This document shows, piece after piece, positions 7,967 through 17,155 of a DNA stretch of 58,811 nt. The DNA comes from an uncultured Collinsella sp. (lineage in GTDB: Bacteria > Actinomycetota > Coriobacteriia > Coriobacteriales > Coriobacteriaceae). The DNA lies in contig CALDWI010000020.1 of NCBI GenBank assembly GCA_937923795.1, positions 1 to 58,811 on the forward strand, written 5' to 3'. How positions within the stretch are numbered: the first letter of the stretch is position 1; each line of letters opens with the position of its first letter. The translations under genes and the position numbers were made by a program. The notes below the pieces were generated by a model that did no database searches, was not told the origin of the DNA, and worked only from the letters and a program-made list of their open reading frames with translations.

Positions 7967-8707
7967 CTATTGCGCGGCGGCGATACGACGAACGATGTCA
8001 AGCGTGATGCCGCTCGCGGTGCGAGCGTACTCGTCCAGATCGAACTCGCGCTCGCAAAACGCGTCATATGCCTCGTCACAATTATCGCTGATAGCGCGCA
8101 GTACCAGGCAATCGACACCATTCTTGGCCGCGATGTGCGCAATTGCCGCGCCCTCCATCTCGACGCAATCGGCATGCGTGGCCTCAATCGCAGCGTTACG
8201 CATGGCGTCACCCGTAACAAAGCGATCACCCGTGGCGATAGTGCCACACAGGAACTGCTTGGGGTCCTTCTCCGCAGAAGTCTCATCCGCCGAGGCATCC
8301 ACAAATCCATGCTCGGCAAGCACGGCGGCGGCAACATCAGCCAACGCCGGTGTCGAGACAAACTCCTCGAGCCCCGGCGCGGACTCGGCGATGAGTGCCG
8401 TATCGGTATCCAGATAGCGCAGGCACTTGCCTATAACCACGTCGTTAATATGGAGTTTAGGGTTTAGGCCGCCCGCAATGCCCGAAAACACAACGGCCTG
8501 CGGGGCGTATTTGCTGATGAGATGCTGCGTTGCGGCAGCGGCGTTCACGGTCCCCATGCCTGCCGTCGTGGCGACTACTGTCAGACCCGAAAGCCCACCG
8601 TTCACAACGGTCAAGCCCGCCTCCTGCGACTCATGCGTGCCACTCAGCTCTTCCTTAATCTGCGCAACCTCTTTTTCGAGTGCGCCTATGATCGCGATGG
8701 TTGCCAT
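7967..8707 (-). CDS. mtnN: 5'-methylthioadenosine / S-adenosylhomocysteine nucleosidase
   Basis: Cleaves adenine from MTA and SAH, by-products of polyamine synthesis and methylation. The 246-residue protein opens MATIAIIGALEKEV and has the family's substrate motif VEMEGAAIAHIA and the catalytic-Asp region LRAISDNCDE. The ATG at 8707 is used, with a GGGGGA ribosome site, rather than an in-frame TTG at 8719. Products feed the activated-methyl cycle. Confidence 0.93.
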   Translation of the reverse strand: MATIAIIGALEKEVAQIKEELSGTHESQEAGLTVVNGGLSGLTVVATTAGMGTVNAAAATQHLISKYAPQAVVFSGIAGGLNPKLHINDVVIGKCLRYLDTDTALIAESAPGLEEFVSTPALADVAAAVLAEHGFVDASADETSAEKDPKQFLCGTIATGDRFVTGDAMRNAAIEATHADCVEMEGAAIAHIAAKNGVDCLVLRAISDNCDEAYDAFCEREFDLDEYARTASGITLDIVRRIAAAQ

Positions 8708-8833
8708 GCCATCCCCCAAATCCGTGCAAATTGCTTATCCACGGTATGGTACCAGCATTTTGGCTCAACCGTGTCAGCACCAAGCCGTTAGGCCAGTACA
8801 GCTCGGGTATCATAAAGGGGCAAAAATGGCTTG

Positions 8834-9652
8834 TTAGCCGATGGCCGACCTGAGCTCCGCACGGCGCTTTTTCATACCGGCCATAACGGCATTGCGCAGC
8901 TCGGGCATGCGCGCGGTATCCATCTGAGGTACGCCCTCAAGCTTATAGGGAATGCCCAGTTGCTCGTACTTGACGACACCCATCGTGTGATACGGCAGCA
9001 TTTCCAGGCCCACCACGTTGTGCCATGGAGCGATGAGGCGACCGAGCTTCTCGCACTCCTCCACCGTGTCGGTAATGCCCGGCACCACCACGTGGCGGAT
9101 AACGACCTTGATCTTGCGACGTGCAAGTTCATCGCCGAACGCCAAGATGCGTGCGGGATCGCAACCGGTCAGCTTTTTATGCTCGACCGGGTCGGCATGC
9201 TTAATATCGAGCAGTACCATGTCGGTCTCGTTGAGCACGGCATCGAACTTCTCGGGGTGGTTGGGGTCAAATGCATAGCCACAGCTATCTAGGCAGGTAT
9301 GTACACGGCCATCGGGGTTGTTATGCATAGCACGAAACAGATCGGCCAAAAACTCGGGCTGCAGGAGCGGCTCGCCGCCGGACACCGTAATGCCACCGCT
9401 GCGATAGAACTCGTGGTTACTCTGGAACTCATCCATCAGGTGTTCGACGGTCACCATGGTGCCGCCGTTGACCGACCAGGTATCGGGATTGTGGCAATAC
9501 GCGCAGCGCATGGGACAGCCCTGAACAAACACCACAAAGCGGATGCCGGGTCCGTCGACCGTTCCCATCGTCTCGATCGAATGCACGCGGCCAAGGGCAA
9601 ACGCAGAGTCCTCGGGACGAGCGTCCACACCCTCAAGCGTCATTTCTGCCAT
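8834..9652 (-). CDS. pflA: Pyruvate formate-lyase activating enzyme (radical SAM)
   Basis: Uses S-adenosylmethionine and a [4Fe-4S] cluster to install the glycyl radical on pyruvate formate-lyase under anoxia. The 272-residue protein has the radical-SAM triad CxxxCxxC as Cys46, Cys50 and Cys53 (GCPMRCAYCHNPD), then TVSGGEPLLQ. ATG 9652 is chosen over an upstream TTG at 9682. Its substrate genes (two-part PFL) lie about 7 kb away at 16881-19269, not adjacent as in many bacteria, so its target here is a separate radical-domain protein. Confidence 0.93.
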   Translation of the reverse strand: MAEMTLEGVDARPEDSAFALGRVHSIETMGTVDGPGIRFVVFVQGCPMRCAYCHNPDTWSVNGGTMVTVEHLMDEFQSNHEFYRSGGITVSGGEPLLQPEFLADLFRAMHNNPDGRVHTCLDSCGYAFDPNHPEKFDAVLNETDMVLLDIKHADPVEHKKLTGCDPARILAFGDELARRKIKVVIRHVVVPGITDTVEECEKLGRLIAPWHNVVGLEMLPYHTMGVVKYEQLGIPYKLEGVPQMDTARMPELRNAVMAGMKKRRAELRSAIG

Positions 9653-9762
9653 TCGCGCTACCTTGCCTCTCCTTGGATGCAACCAATTAAAATGCCAGAG
9701 TCATTCTAGCCCATGCGTTTGCGTTTAAACGTCTCGGACTAGAACGGCACGTTTTAATCTAT

Positions 9763-9785
9763 CCCCCATCACCATGGCTGGGGGC
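9763..9785 (-). terminator. Hairpin upstream of degV, minus-strand T-rich tail on the pflA side
   Basis: CCCCC...GGGGG arms surround CATGG at 9763-9785, with a T/A-rich flank. It sits in the 170-base gap between degV and pflA. Its exact polarity is uncertain. Confidence 0.35.
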
Positions 9786-9826
9786 TACGTCGAGATGTCA
9801 GGCTGAAGAACGCTCGCCTGCGGCCT

Positions 9827-10681
9827 TTACGCCTTAAGCGTGAGCACCGCACCGAAGGCGGTCGGGCCGCAATGGCTCGAGATGACGCCGCCGACCTGAG
9901 TCCAGGTAACGTCCTTAAAGCCTAGATCATGCGCATAGACCTCCATGTCATCGCGCAGCTCCTGGGAAAGGCCCACCGAATACGCCAGGCCAATGTGCGA
10001 GTAGTCAATCTCGCCCTTCGCAACCATGTGGTCAATAAAGGCGCGGGCGCACTTGAGCATAGAGCCGCGGAACTTCTTGGTCGCCACGAACTTGCCGCCC
10101 GTCACCTCAATGCAGGGCTTAATCTTGAGCAGATGGGCGCCAAGGAATGCGACGTTGGACAAGCGACCGCCCGCCTTAAGAAAGGCAAGATCGGTAGGAA
10201 CAAAGCCCAGCAGCACGCGGTCCATGACGGAATTCGTAAATGCAAAGATCTCGTCGACGGTGGCATCGGGGTGAGCCTCGATGTATTTGGCGGTCTCGAC
10301 GACAACGAGCGACTGGCCTACCGAGACAAAGCGCGTGTCCATAGAGAACACGTAGTCGCGACCCTTGGCGGCGATCTTCGATGATTGATGCGAGCAGGTC
10401 GTGGCCTCGGAATACGCGAGATGCAGAATAGTCGCATCGGGCTGCTCAGCGTGAATGCGGTCGTACACGTGAGCAAAATCCGCAGGCGCGCAGCCGCTGG
10501 TCTTGGGCATCACGCCAAACTCGTTGCAGCGCGAATAAATCTCGAGCGGATCGATCGAGCCGTCCTCGACGGTCTCGTCACCAATCGTGACATGCATGGG
10601 CACGCGCACGATGCCGTAGCGCTCGCAGAGCTCCGGCGTCACATCCGACCCAGACTCAACCACGATTACGTACTTGCCCAT
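9827..10681 (-). CDS. DegV family fatty-acid-binding protein
   Basis: The 284-residue cytosolic protein starts MGKYVIVVESGSDVTPELCE and has the family's lipid-headgroup signatures: TSGCAPADF, an SMDTRFVSVGQ stretch and the C-terminal SSHCGPTAFGAVL. DegV (FakB-type) proteins bind fatty acids for phosphorylation by FakA. No fakA-like gene is nearby, so the partner is unknown. The start is set at 10681; the frame is open upstream with a second ATG at 10705, and neither has a strong ribosome site. Confidence 0.88.
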   Translation of the reverse strand: MGKYVIVVESGSDVTPELCERYGIVRVPMHVTIGDETVEDGSIDPLEIYSRCNEFGVMPKTSGCAPADFAHVYDRIHAEQPDATILHLAYSEATTCSHQSSKIAAKGRDYVFSMDTRFVSVGQSLVVVETAKYIEAHPDATVDEIFAFTNSVMDRVLLGFVPTDLAFLKAGGRLSNVAFLGAHLLKIKPCIEVTGGKFVATKKFRGSMLKCARAFIDHMVAKGEIDYSHIGLAYSVGLSQELRDDMEVYAHDLGFKDVTWTQVGGVISSHCGPTAFGAVLTLKA

Positions 10682-10957
10682 TATTATCACGACCCATCTC
10701 GACATTGGCTTTTCAATACATGGCACGCGCCGCCGCACTGTTGCACAACGGCGTCCAAGCGCCAAAGAGACGCCGCCCCTTGCACACAACAAAGGACAGC
10801 GTCTCCCTGGAAAACTCCGTGCTTATCTAGGATTCCACACGGTTTATTAAGGAGGGTTACTTATTCCGCAAACGGTCGCTATATGCGGTAAGCGGTAGTT
10901 GGCCGCGACAACTGCGACACATTCCGTCCAGCAAATCCAATCGTGCTCCATGCACGG

Positions 10958-12400
10958 TTAATGAGCGAGGCGGTAGAAATCCATCGACGCCGCACCCTCG
11001 GCGTGCAGCGCCATCGCCGGAACCGCCGACGAATAGGTACGGCTCGTAAGTGCCGCCTCACCGCCGTTGGCAAAAATCTCGACCATCGTAGTGTCCGAAA
11101 GCACGCGCAGGTCGCGAAGCTCGCCGAGCTCAATCGACCTCTGGTCGCGCCCATAGCCTTCGTCACCCATGTCGAGGGTAAGCATCCCGTCCGCATAGCG
11201 CACAAAGACACCCTTGCGAATCTCGAGCTCAACCATCTTGGCGCCCTCACAGGAAACCACGAGATCAAACAGGCGGCCCGGCTCCTCAACGGTTTCACCG
11301 CCTGTCGTGCGAACGCAGTCGCCGCGCATCCTCTCAATCTCGTGCGCCGGCTGCTGGCAGAGCTTACCATCGCGCATGCTCAGCTCTCGCGGCACCGTCA
11401 ACGCGCACTGCCACCCGCGCGCCACCGTCGGGTTTTCCGCCGTCGCATCGGGGCAACCCGACCATCCGATCATCAATCGCCGGCCTGCAGCATCCTCAAA
11501 GGACTGCGGAGCATAGAAATCAAAACCGGCATCGACCATCGGGGGCATGCCCTTCCCGACGATTTTAAAGCTCGGCGCCTCCCAATCGGCCTCGATGGGG
11601 AACCACACGCACTGATGCGGATTGCGGTAACGCCAACCATCGGCAGGCACACCCTGCGGACAGCAAACGAGAATAAGCTCGCCATCGAGCTCAAACAGAT
11701 CGGGGCACTCCCACATAAAGCCAAACTTCTCGCCTAACTCAATGCGCGTCGCATAGCTCCAGTTCTCAAGATTGCGCGAGGTATAGACAAGCACGCAGCC
11801 ACGGTCGTCTTTCGTACGAGCGCCCAGAACCATGTAGTAGATACCATCGTGTTCAAGGATTTTGGGATCACGCACGTGCGTACCGATATCGTCGGGGTAA
11901 TCGACCGGCCCAACAGCTATGCGCTTCTCGCCCAATTCGTCGGGGTTCTCGGCAACCACATGAATCTGGTTTTGCTCACGGCCCGTCAACACGTAGTCGT
12001 AATCATCGCGGTCAAAATGCTTGACGTTGCCGGTATAGAAGTAGTGAATCTTGCCGTCGTGTACAAAGGCAGAACCAGAATACGCTCCGCTCGAATCCAA
12101 ATCGGAATCGGGGAACAGCACAGGGCCGCGATTCTCGTACGTCACAAAATCCTTTGTTGTCAGATGATTCCAAAGCACTGGACCGCCATGCGCAGCATCG
12201 AATGGATCGTATTGGTGATAGATGTGATACGTATCACCGATCTGCACCAAACCGTTGGGGTCGTTGAGCCAGCCAAGCTCAGGCTCCACATGGAACAGGA
12301 GCCTATCGGGGTCGGACGCGATGCGACCCGCCGTCTCATCCTGTCCGGCACGCCACTGCTCATAGTCCGCGCGTGTCACCTTATTTTTTTGATTAAACAT
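10958..12400 (-). CDS. scrB: GH32 sucrose-6-phosphate hydrolase / beta-fructosidase
   Basis: Hydrolyses beta-fructosides, probably sucrose-6-phosphate delivered by the neighbouring PTS. The 480-residue protein has all three GH32 signatures: WLNDPNG at 44-50 (nucleophile Asp47), RDPK at 177-180 and ECPD with the acid/base Glu231. There is no signal peptide, so it is cytosolic, fitting a phosphorylated substrate. It is the last gene of the operon GH32 - PTS IIBC - scrB, with a 100-base gap containing a hairpin before it. It has only a weak ribosome site. Confidence 0.9.
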   Translation of the reverse strand: MFNQKNKVTRADYEQWRAGQDETAGRIASDPDRLLFHVEPELGWLNDPNGLVQIGDTYHIYHQYDPFDAAHGGPVLWNHLTTKDFVTYENRGPVLFPDSDLDSSGAYSGSAFVHDGKIHYFYTGNVKHFDRDDYDYVLTGREQNQIHVVAENPDELGEKRIAVGPVDYPDDIGTHVRDPKILEHDGIYYMVLGARTKDDRGCVLVYTSRNLENWSYATRIELGEKFGFMWECPDLFELDGELILVCCPQGVPADGWRYRNPHQCVWFPIEADWEAPSFKIVGKGMPPMVDAGFDFYAPQSFEDAAGRRLMIGWSGCPDATAENPTVARGWQCALTVPRELSMRDGKLCQQPAHEIERMRGDCVRTTGGETVEEPGRLFDLVVSCEGAKMVELEIRKGVFVRYADGMLTLDMGDEGYGRDQRSIELGELRDLRVLSDTTMVEIFANGGEAALTSRTYSSAVPAMALHAEGAASMDFYRLAH

Positions 12401-12421
12401 CGCCGTTGACTTTCTCGTCTA

Positions 12422-12464
12422 TGGGGAAGGACGCTCGACTCACACGAGTCGAACGCCCTTCCCC
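12422..12464 (-). terminator. Hairpin between PTS gene and scrB
   Basis: GGGGAAGG and TCGACT on the left pair with GAGTCGA and CCTTCCCC on the right around CACAC. It lacks a clear U-tract; it may lower scrB expression or stabilise the upstream message end. Confidence 0.6.
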
Positions 12465-12501
12465 AAATGGACTTATCCTCAGATTACGCTGAACGGCTCA
12501 A

Positions 12502-13953
12502 CTAGAAGCTGACATCAAAGCCAGCACCAGCGCCCTCTTCATCAGTGGTCGGCACGCCCTTTGCCTTGTTGTAGGCAAAGATCAAGACGATCGGCACGAT
12601 AAAGGCGATGAGATTGCCAGCCACATACCACACGAGCGTCTCGGGCGTGACGATGAGCAGGCCAAGCACGCCGGTCAGACCCTGACCGATGGCGCGCACC
12701 TCAAAGAGCTTCACGAAGGCACCGCCGCAGCCTGCACCGATGCAAGCGCAGATGAACGGGATGATCGAGTAGCGCATGTTTGCAGCAAAGATTGCGGGCT
12801 CGGAGATACCGACCAGCGTCGGGATAAAGGACGACATGCAGATGTTGCGCTCTTTGGAATGCTTCTTGTGAATGAGGTACATGCCGATGGCGCCGCCGCC
12901 CTGGGCGATGATGGAAACCGACCAGATGGCCTGGATGTAGTTGAAGCCAGTCGTGGCGACGAGGTTTGCCTCGATACCCTGGATGAACTGATGCGTACCG
13001 GTAACGACGAGCGGCTGCAGGAATGCGGCAAAGACAAAGGCACCGAAGACGCCCATCCTGTTGTACAGGATATCGATTACACCGGCGAGGACGTCGCCGA
13101 TCAGGTTGCCGAGCGGGCCGAACACGGTGAACAGGGCGACGTTAGCAAGAATCAGGGTAACGGTCGGGACAAAGACGAACGAGACGACCTCGGGGATGTA
13201 CTTCTGGGCAATCTTTTCGACCTTGGCCATAAACCAGGCAGTCAGGATTGCAGGGAACACGCCGCCCTGGAAAGCAACCATGGGAATGGAGAGCGGACCA
13301 AAGTTCCAGTACTCAGCACCCGTCGGATCCATAACGAACGTGTTGCGGTTCATAAGGCTCGGGTGAACCATGACGATACCGACGAGGATACCCAGGATCG
13401 GGTTGCCGCCAAAACGCTTGACCGCGCTATACATAACCAGGACAGGCAGGTAGTCAAAGGTGGTGGCAATAATGGCAAAGAAGCTTGCGAGGTTCTTGAG
13501 GAACTCGCTGTGGTCGGCGAGGCTGCCCTCCATGCCAAAGAGGCCGTTGGCAACGATCAGCGACTTAAGGCCGATGATGATAGCGGCACCGACGAAGGCG
13601 GGAATGATGGGGATAAAGATGTCCGAGAACACCTTGAGGACAGAGAAGAACTTGCCTTTCTTGTCCGCCTCGGCGCCCTTGACCTCGGAAGCGCTGATCT
13701 CCTTAACGCCCGTCAGAGCCATAAACTCATCGTAGACCTTGTTGACGGTACCGGTACCGAAGATGATCATGAGCTGGCCGCTGTTGTACAGCACGCCCTT
13801 GACGCCATCGATGTTTTCGAGCTCGGCCTTGTTGTACTTGCTCGTATCCTTGAGCACCAAACGCAGACGCGTAACGCAATGCGTGGCACCCTCGATGTTC
13901 TCCAGACCGCCGACGTTATCGACGACTTGCTGAGACACTACTTTGTAGTCCAT
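12502..13953 (-). CDS. scrA: PTS sucrose-type EIIBC permease
   Basis: Imports and phosphorylates a sugar, most likely sucrose. The 483-residue protein has an N-terminal EIIB domain with its phospho-cysteine in ATHCVTRLR (Cys26), then a membrane EIIC domain with about ten helices and the glucose-superfamily GISEPAIFA motif. No EIIA domain is attached, so a EIIA from elsewhere must donate the phosphate. The ATG at 13953 is preferred (GGAGAGGA just upstream) over one four codons earlier. It is flanked by two GH32 genes, which supports fructoside transport. Confidence 0.9.
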   Translation of the reverse strand: MDYKVVSQQVVDNVGGLENIEGATHCVTRLRLVLKDTSKYNKAELENIDGVKGVLYNSGQLMIIFGTGTVNKVYDEFMALTGVKEISASEVKGAEADKKGKFFSVLKVFSDIFIPIIPAFVGAAIIIGLKSLIVANGLFGMEGSLADHSEFLKNLASFFAIIATTFDYLPVLVMYSAVKRFGGNPILGILVGIVMVHPSLMNRNTFVMDPTGAEYWNFGPLSIPMVAFQGGVFPAILTAWFMAKVEKIAQKYIPEVVSFVFVPTVTLILANVALFTVFGPLGNLIGDVLAGVIDILYNRMGVFGAFVFAAFLQPLVVTGTHQFIQGIEANLVATTGFNYIQAIWSVSIIAQGGGAIGMYLIHKKHSKERNICMSSFIPTLVGISEPAIFAANMRYSIIPFICACIGAGCGGAFVKLFEVRAIGQGLTGVLGLLIVTPETLVWYVAGNLIAFIVPIVLIFAYNKAKGVPTTDEEGAGAGFDVSF

Positions 13954-13998
13954 GTTCCTCTCCATTCCCTTACGAAATCATAGGACGTTTTGCCACCA

Positions 13999-15381
13999 TT
14001 ACAGAGACGCAATCGTTGCGTTTGCGCACTTGAGCGTACCGTCGGTGACCGTCAGCGCCACACCCTGGCCCTGCTTATTGCAGAAGCGAGCGTTGAGCGC
14101 AACATCATCGACAAAGATGGTCGCGATATCGTCGTCAACGACCAGGCGCACATGGTGAGTGCCCTCGCCCTTAAAGAACAACGGACGCTCGAGGCCCATG
14201 TTGTTGACCTGGAACCATGGATACTGGGGGGCAGCCGTAAACTCGAGCTTGCCCTCACGCAGGTTGGCGCGGAACTCATAGGCAAGACCGGACTCGGCGT
14301 CCTCGGCAAGCTTCACCGAGAAGCCGGCAGCGTCACCGGTGAGCTCGATGTCAGCGTCGAGCATATAGGTGGAACCGGCATCCGCGGCGAGCACCTGCTC
14401 GACCTTGCCCGACTCGCAGGAAAGCTCAAAGGCCTCGACTGTTTTGGCCTCGCCAAAGGCGCCAAGCATGCTGTCGGGGAGTTTGGTGCCAAGCGTTCCG
14501 TCGGCACGTTGAACGATCTCGAGGGGCATAAAGGTGCCGCCCCACAGGTAAGAGCTGGGGTCACCGCCCTCGTCACGCGTAGGAACCCAACCAAAGAGAA
14601 CGCGGCGCTCGCCATCAAATGCGGTACGCGCGGCATAGTACGCACGGCCATCGAAGGAATCGTCCGCAGGAGTGATCCAGGGACCGTTGATAGAGCGAGA
14701 CATGCGGTAACGGGTCTTGTTGCCATCACTGTACTCAGAGAACACCAGATACCACCAGTCGCCCATCTTAAAAAGATCAGGCATCTCAAACATGGTGTAC
14801 AGGCCCGGATTCCACCAGTCGCCCTGGAACTCCCAGGTATCCAGGTCCTTGGAGGTGAACTTGACCAGACGACCGGTCATCAGACGCTTGTCCTCGCCCA
14901 CACGCGTGCCGAGGATGAGCATGTACTCTTCGTTCTCCTCATCCCAAAGCACAAAGGGATCGCGCCAGTTGCGGTCATCGTAACCCTCCTGGGGCGGAAG
15001 CAGCGTCTCGGCGATGTTCTTCTCCCACTTGACGGCGTCGTCACTCGTTGCGTGAAGAAGAACCTGCTTCATCAAGCGTGCCTTGACCTTATCGCGATTG
15101 CAACCAGTGTAGAGCGCATGGTACTTGTCGCCCACCTTAAACACCGTGCCGGCATAAACATACTGGTCGACTTCCTCGTCGCCGCCACGCTCAAGGCTCT
15201 CGCCAAAGTCTTTGTAATTGACGAAGTCCTTGGTTGTCGCGAGTGCCCAGCCAAACGGCTCTCCGAAAGGTCCGGGGTTTCGCGTGTCACGCTGATGATA
15301 GAGATAGAACGTGCCGTCCTCGCCGTACGGCATGATGTCGCCTACCCAAATTCCCTCAGGCTGGTAATACACCTTGTGCAT
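13999..15381 (-). CDS. Divergent GH32-clan glycoside hydrolase
   Basis: The 460-residue cytosolic five-blade propeller plus C-terminal beta-sandwich is first gene of the fructoside operon. The nucleophile motif is changed from W-NDPNG to WVGDIMPY (Asp15), while RDP (140-142) and the acid/base EMPD (Glu199) are kept. The rewritten first motif suggests a substrate other than plain sucrose-6-phosphate, for example another fructosyl disaccharide phosphate; that is inference. AAAGGA lies 8 bases before the ATG. The promoter upstream is covered by LacI-type operators. Confidence 0.8.
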   Translation of the reverse strand: MHKVYYQPEGIWVGDIMPYGEDGTFYLYHQRDTRNPGPFGEPFGWALATTKDFVNYKDFGESLERGGDEEVDQYVYAGTVFKVGDKYHALYTGCNRDKVKARLMKQVLLHATSDDAVKWEKNIAETLLPPQEGYDDRNWRDPFVLWDEENEEYMLILGTRVGEDKRLMTGRLVKFTSKDLDTWEFQGDWWNPGLYTMFEMPDLFKMGDWWYLVFSEYSDGNKTRYRMSRSINGPWITPADDSFDGRAYYAARTAFDGERRVLFGWVPTRDEGGDPSSYLWGGTFMPLEIVQRADGTLGTKLPDSMLGAFGEAKTVEAFELSCESGKVEQVLAADAGSTYMLDADIELTGDAAGFSVKLAEDAESGLAYEFRANLREGKLEFTAAPQYPWFQVNNMGLERPLFFKGEGTHHVRLVVDDDIATIFVDDVALNARFCNKQGQGVALTVTDGTLKCANATIASL

Positions 15382-15424
15382 CCGAGACTTCCTTTCTCAC
15401 GAGATACTAACTCGGTACAACTGC

Positions 15425-15453
15425 AAGATATGTCAATCGTTTTCATATGTCAA
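15425..15453 (-). promoter_or_regulatory. Promoter of the fructoside operon
   Basis: On the minus strand, TTGACA (15448-15453) and TATCTT (15425-15430) are separated by exactly 17 bases. That spacer is itself operator box A, and box B covers the -35. This is a textbook arrangement for LacI-family repression. Confidence 0.75.
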
Positions 15454-15509
15454 ACGTTTTCACACCAATACGTCTTTTCGCAGTTCCAGTCGTCGGCAAA
15501 CGGTTGACA
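15431..15509. promoter_or_regulatory. Three LacI-family operator boxes
   Basis: Box A TGTCAATCGTTTTCATA (15431-15447) and box B TGTCAAACGTTTTCACA (15448-15464) are head-to-tail with no gap. Box C (15493-15509, reverse strand) reads TGTCAACCGTTTGCCGA. All share TGTCAN-CG-TTT with the central CG of LacI-family sites. A fourth copy lies before the regulator gene at 16597. Confidence 0.8.
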
Positions 15510-15565
15510 TATGCCGGCGAACGGTCATCAGGGGTGTTTGAGGAATTCTTTTGGCACGGGATGAA

Positions 15566-16576
15566 CTACGCGGTTTTACCCTCAATGAGTTCAACGGGGA
15601 GCTTGACATTCGATTCGGGCTTTTCGCCGTTAATAAGAGCAATGATGGATTGCGCCGCGAGCTCTCCGATGCGATCGATATCTTGGCGTACGGTTGTTAA
15701 GTCAGGCATAAACGTCATAGTGCGGCGGGCACCATCCGCGCCCACGACCTTAATATCGCCCGGAGCGCTCAAGCCGCGCTGCTTCATCACGTTAAGACAG
15801 ATAGCCGCCATCGTGTCGTCTCCCGCAAAGATGCCGTCAATATCGGGGTTCTCATCGAGGATCTTCGCAACGACCGCGCTCTTTTCGTCGTCGGGCTTAA
15901 TGAACTCGACCTCACGGACAAGCGCGGGCAAACCGGCCTGCTCAACAACATCGAGGTAGGCATCGGTACGCTTATTGGCAGGCATGCGCATGCGGCTATT
16001 GCTGCGCAGGCACAGGATGCGCGAACACCCGTCATCGATCAGGCGACGCGTGGCAAGTTCGCCGATACTATAGCTGTCGCTCGCAATCTGAACAGAGGCC
16101 TCGCCAAGGTCGCAGTCGATACCAACCAGACTCAAGCCCATCTCGGCATACGCCTCGGCACCGATATTAAGCGAGTTGACGATGACGCCATCAACCATAT
16201 TGCGTCGAAGCATGTCGATATAAGAGCGCTCAAGCTCGGGTCGATTGGCGCTATTGCACAGCAGCATCTTAAAACCGTTTTCGGCCAGGGTATGCTCAAT
16301 GACTTGAACCACTTGGGCATGAAACGGACTGCTGACATAGGGGACGATCATACCGATAAGATTCAGGCGACCGTTGAGCATGGCACGAGCGATATCGTTG
16401 GGCGTATAGTTGATGCGCTTCATCGCGGCATGGACCTTATCGCGGGTCTCTTGGCTAATATAGCCACGATTATTAAGCACACGAGATACCGTAGTAGGCG
16501 AAACCCCCGCCACCGCCGCAACTTCCTTGATGCCAGGCTTAGCCGAATCCTTAGAACGAACGCCCTCGCGAGCCAT
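15566..16576 (-). CDS. scrR: LacI-family regulator of the fructoside operon
   Basis: The 336-residue protein has an N-terminal LacI helix-turn-helix (IKEVAAVAGVSPTTVSRVLN) with the hinge helix, then a periplasmic-binding-protein-like sugar sensor (IDGIFAGDDTMAA...). GGAGG precedes the ATG at 16576 by 6 bases; earlier in-frame starts are rejected. It is transcribed toward the GH32/PTS genes. Matching 17-bp boxes in front of both the operon and its own gene argue for repression of the operon and autoregulation. The sugar ligand cannot be told from sequence. Confidence 0.88.
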   Translation of the reverse strand: MAREGVRSKDSAKPGIKEVAAVAGVSPTTVSRVLNNRGYISQETRDKVHAAMKRINYTPNDIARAMLNGRLNLIGMIVPYVSSPFHAQVVQVIEHTLAENGFKMLLCNSANRPELERSYIDMLRRNMVDGVIVNSLNIGAEAYAEMGLSLVGIDCDLGEASVQIASDSYSIGELATRRLIDDGCSRILCLRSNSRMRMPANKRTDAYLDVVEQAGLPALVREVEFIKPDDEKSAVVAKILDENPDIDGIFAGDDTMAAICLNVMKQRGLSAPGDIKVVGADGARRTMTFMPDLTTVRQDIDRIGELAAQSIIALINGEKPESNVKLPVELIEGKTA

Positions 16577-16596
16577 AGCACCCTCCCCCATCAACA

Positions 16597-16613
16597 TGTC
16601 ATACGTTTACATA
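16597..16613. promoter_or_regulatory. LacI-family operator box D (autoregulation)
   Basis: TGTCATACGTTTACATA, the best palindrome of the four boxes, ends 20 bases upstream of the regulator's start codon. Confidence 0.75.
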
Positions 16614-16729
16614 CGAACAAAGCATACCCCAACAACAGCGGGATGACGGTAACAGTACAAGTAAGTAAACGACTCATCCAAATAATTAGGAGAGTTCCGC
16701 CTAAAGGGTGACTCCAAAGGACCCCACAT

Positions 16730-16852
16730 GGCCGGTTTTGGGTTATTTTCCAAAACATCCCGCAGGACGCGCGAAGCCCCCGCCGCACGTAGTGCGCAGC
16801 GGGGGCTTCTCGCATGTCCGAGGACGTTTTGGAAAATAACCCAAAACCGGCC
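16730..16852. repeat. Long perfect palindrome 3' of the PFL genes (palindrome family, copy 3)
   Basis: Arms 16730-16756 and 16826-16852 pair perfectly over 27 bp. The inner stem GAAGCCCCCGC (16773-16783) with its complement (16799-16809) is capped by CGCAC-GTA-GTGCG. Internal-loop sequences are ATCCCGCAG on the left and CGAGGAC on the right, as in copy 1. It starts 28 bases past the stop of the glycyl-radical gene. The rest of the 304-base gap (16577-16880) holds operator box D and nothing else recognised. Confidence 0.85.
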
Positions 16853-16880
16853 CCAGTAACCCTGCAGGAGTTAAATCCCT

Positions 16881-17132
16881 TTAGAACTTGTCGTGGAAGG
16901 TACGCGCAATGACCTCGTCCTGCTGCTCCTTGGTGAGCGTGTGGAAGTTCACGGCATAGCCGGAAACGCGGATGGTCAGCTGCGGATACTTCTCGGGGTG
17001 AGCCTGAGCGTCGAGCAGCGTCTCACGGTTGAAGACGTTGATGTTCAGGTGGTGGCCACCCTTCTCGGCGTAAGCGTCGAGCATGTGGACCAGGTTATCG
17101 GCCTGGGTCTCGGAAACTTCAGAAACCTTCAT
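16881..17132 (-). CDS. grcA: Stand-alone glycyl-radical domain of pyruvate formate-lyase
   Basis: The 83-residue protein matches the C-terminal radical domain of PFL: HHLNINVFNRETLLDA, PEKYPQLTIRVSGYAV with the radical glycine at Gly58, and a terminal TKEQQDEVIARTF. It begins where the 683-residue pflB product ends, so together they equal one normal PFL. GAAGGAGA precedes its ATG, and a hairpin and a promoter-like site separate it from pflB. In E. coli GrcA/YfiD is a spare part for a damaged complete PFL; here the main protein has no radical domain of its own, so this one appears obligatory. Confidence 0.92.
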   Translation of the reverse strand: MKVSEVSETQADNLVHMLDAYAEKGGHHLNINVFNRETLLDAQAHPEKYPQLTIRVSGYAVNFHTLTKEQQDEVIARTFHDKF

Positions 17133-17155
17133 AATGTGTCTCCTTCGATTAATAG

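Noticed and set aside
13990..15507. 505-codon plus-strand frame opposite the GH32 gene
   Set aside because: Shadow of the minus-strand GH32 gene; His/Leu/Gly-rich composition with no motif.
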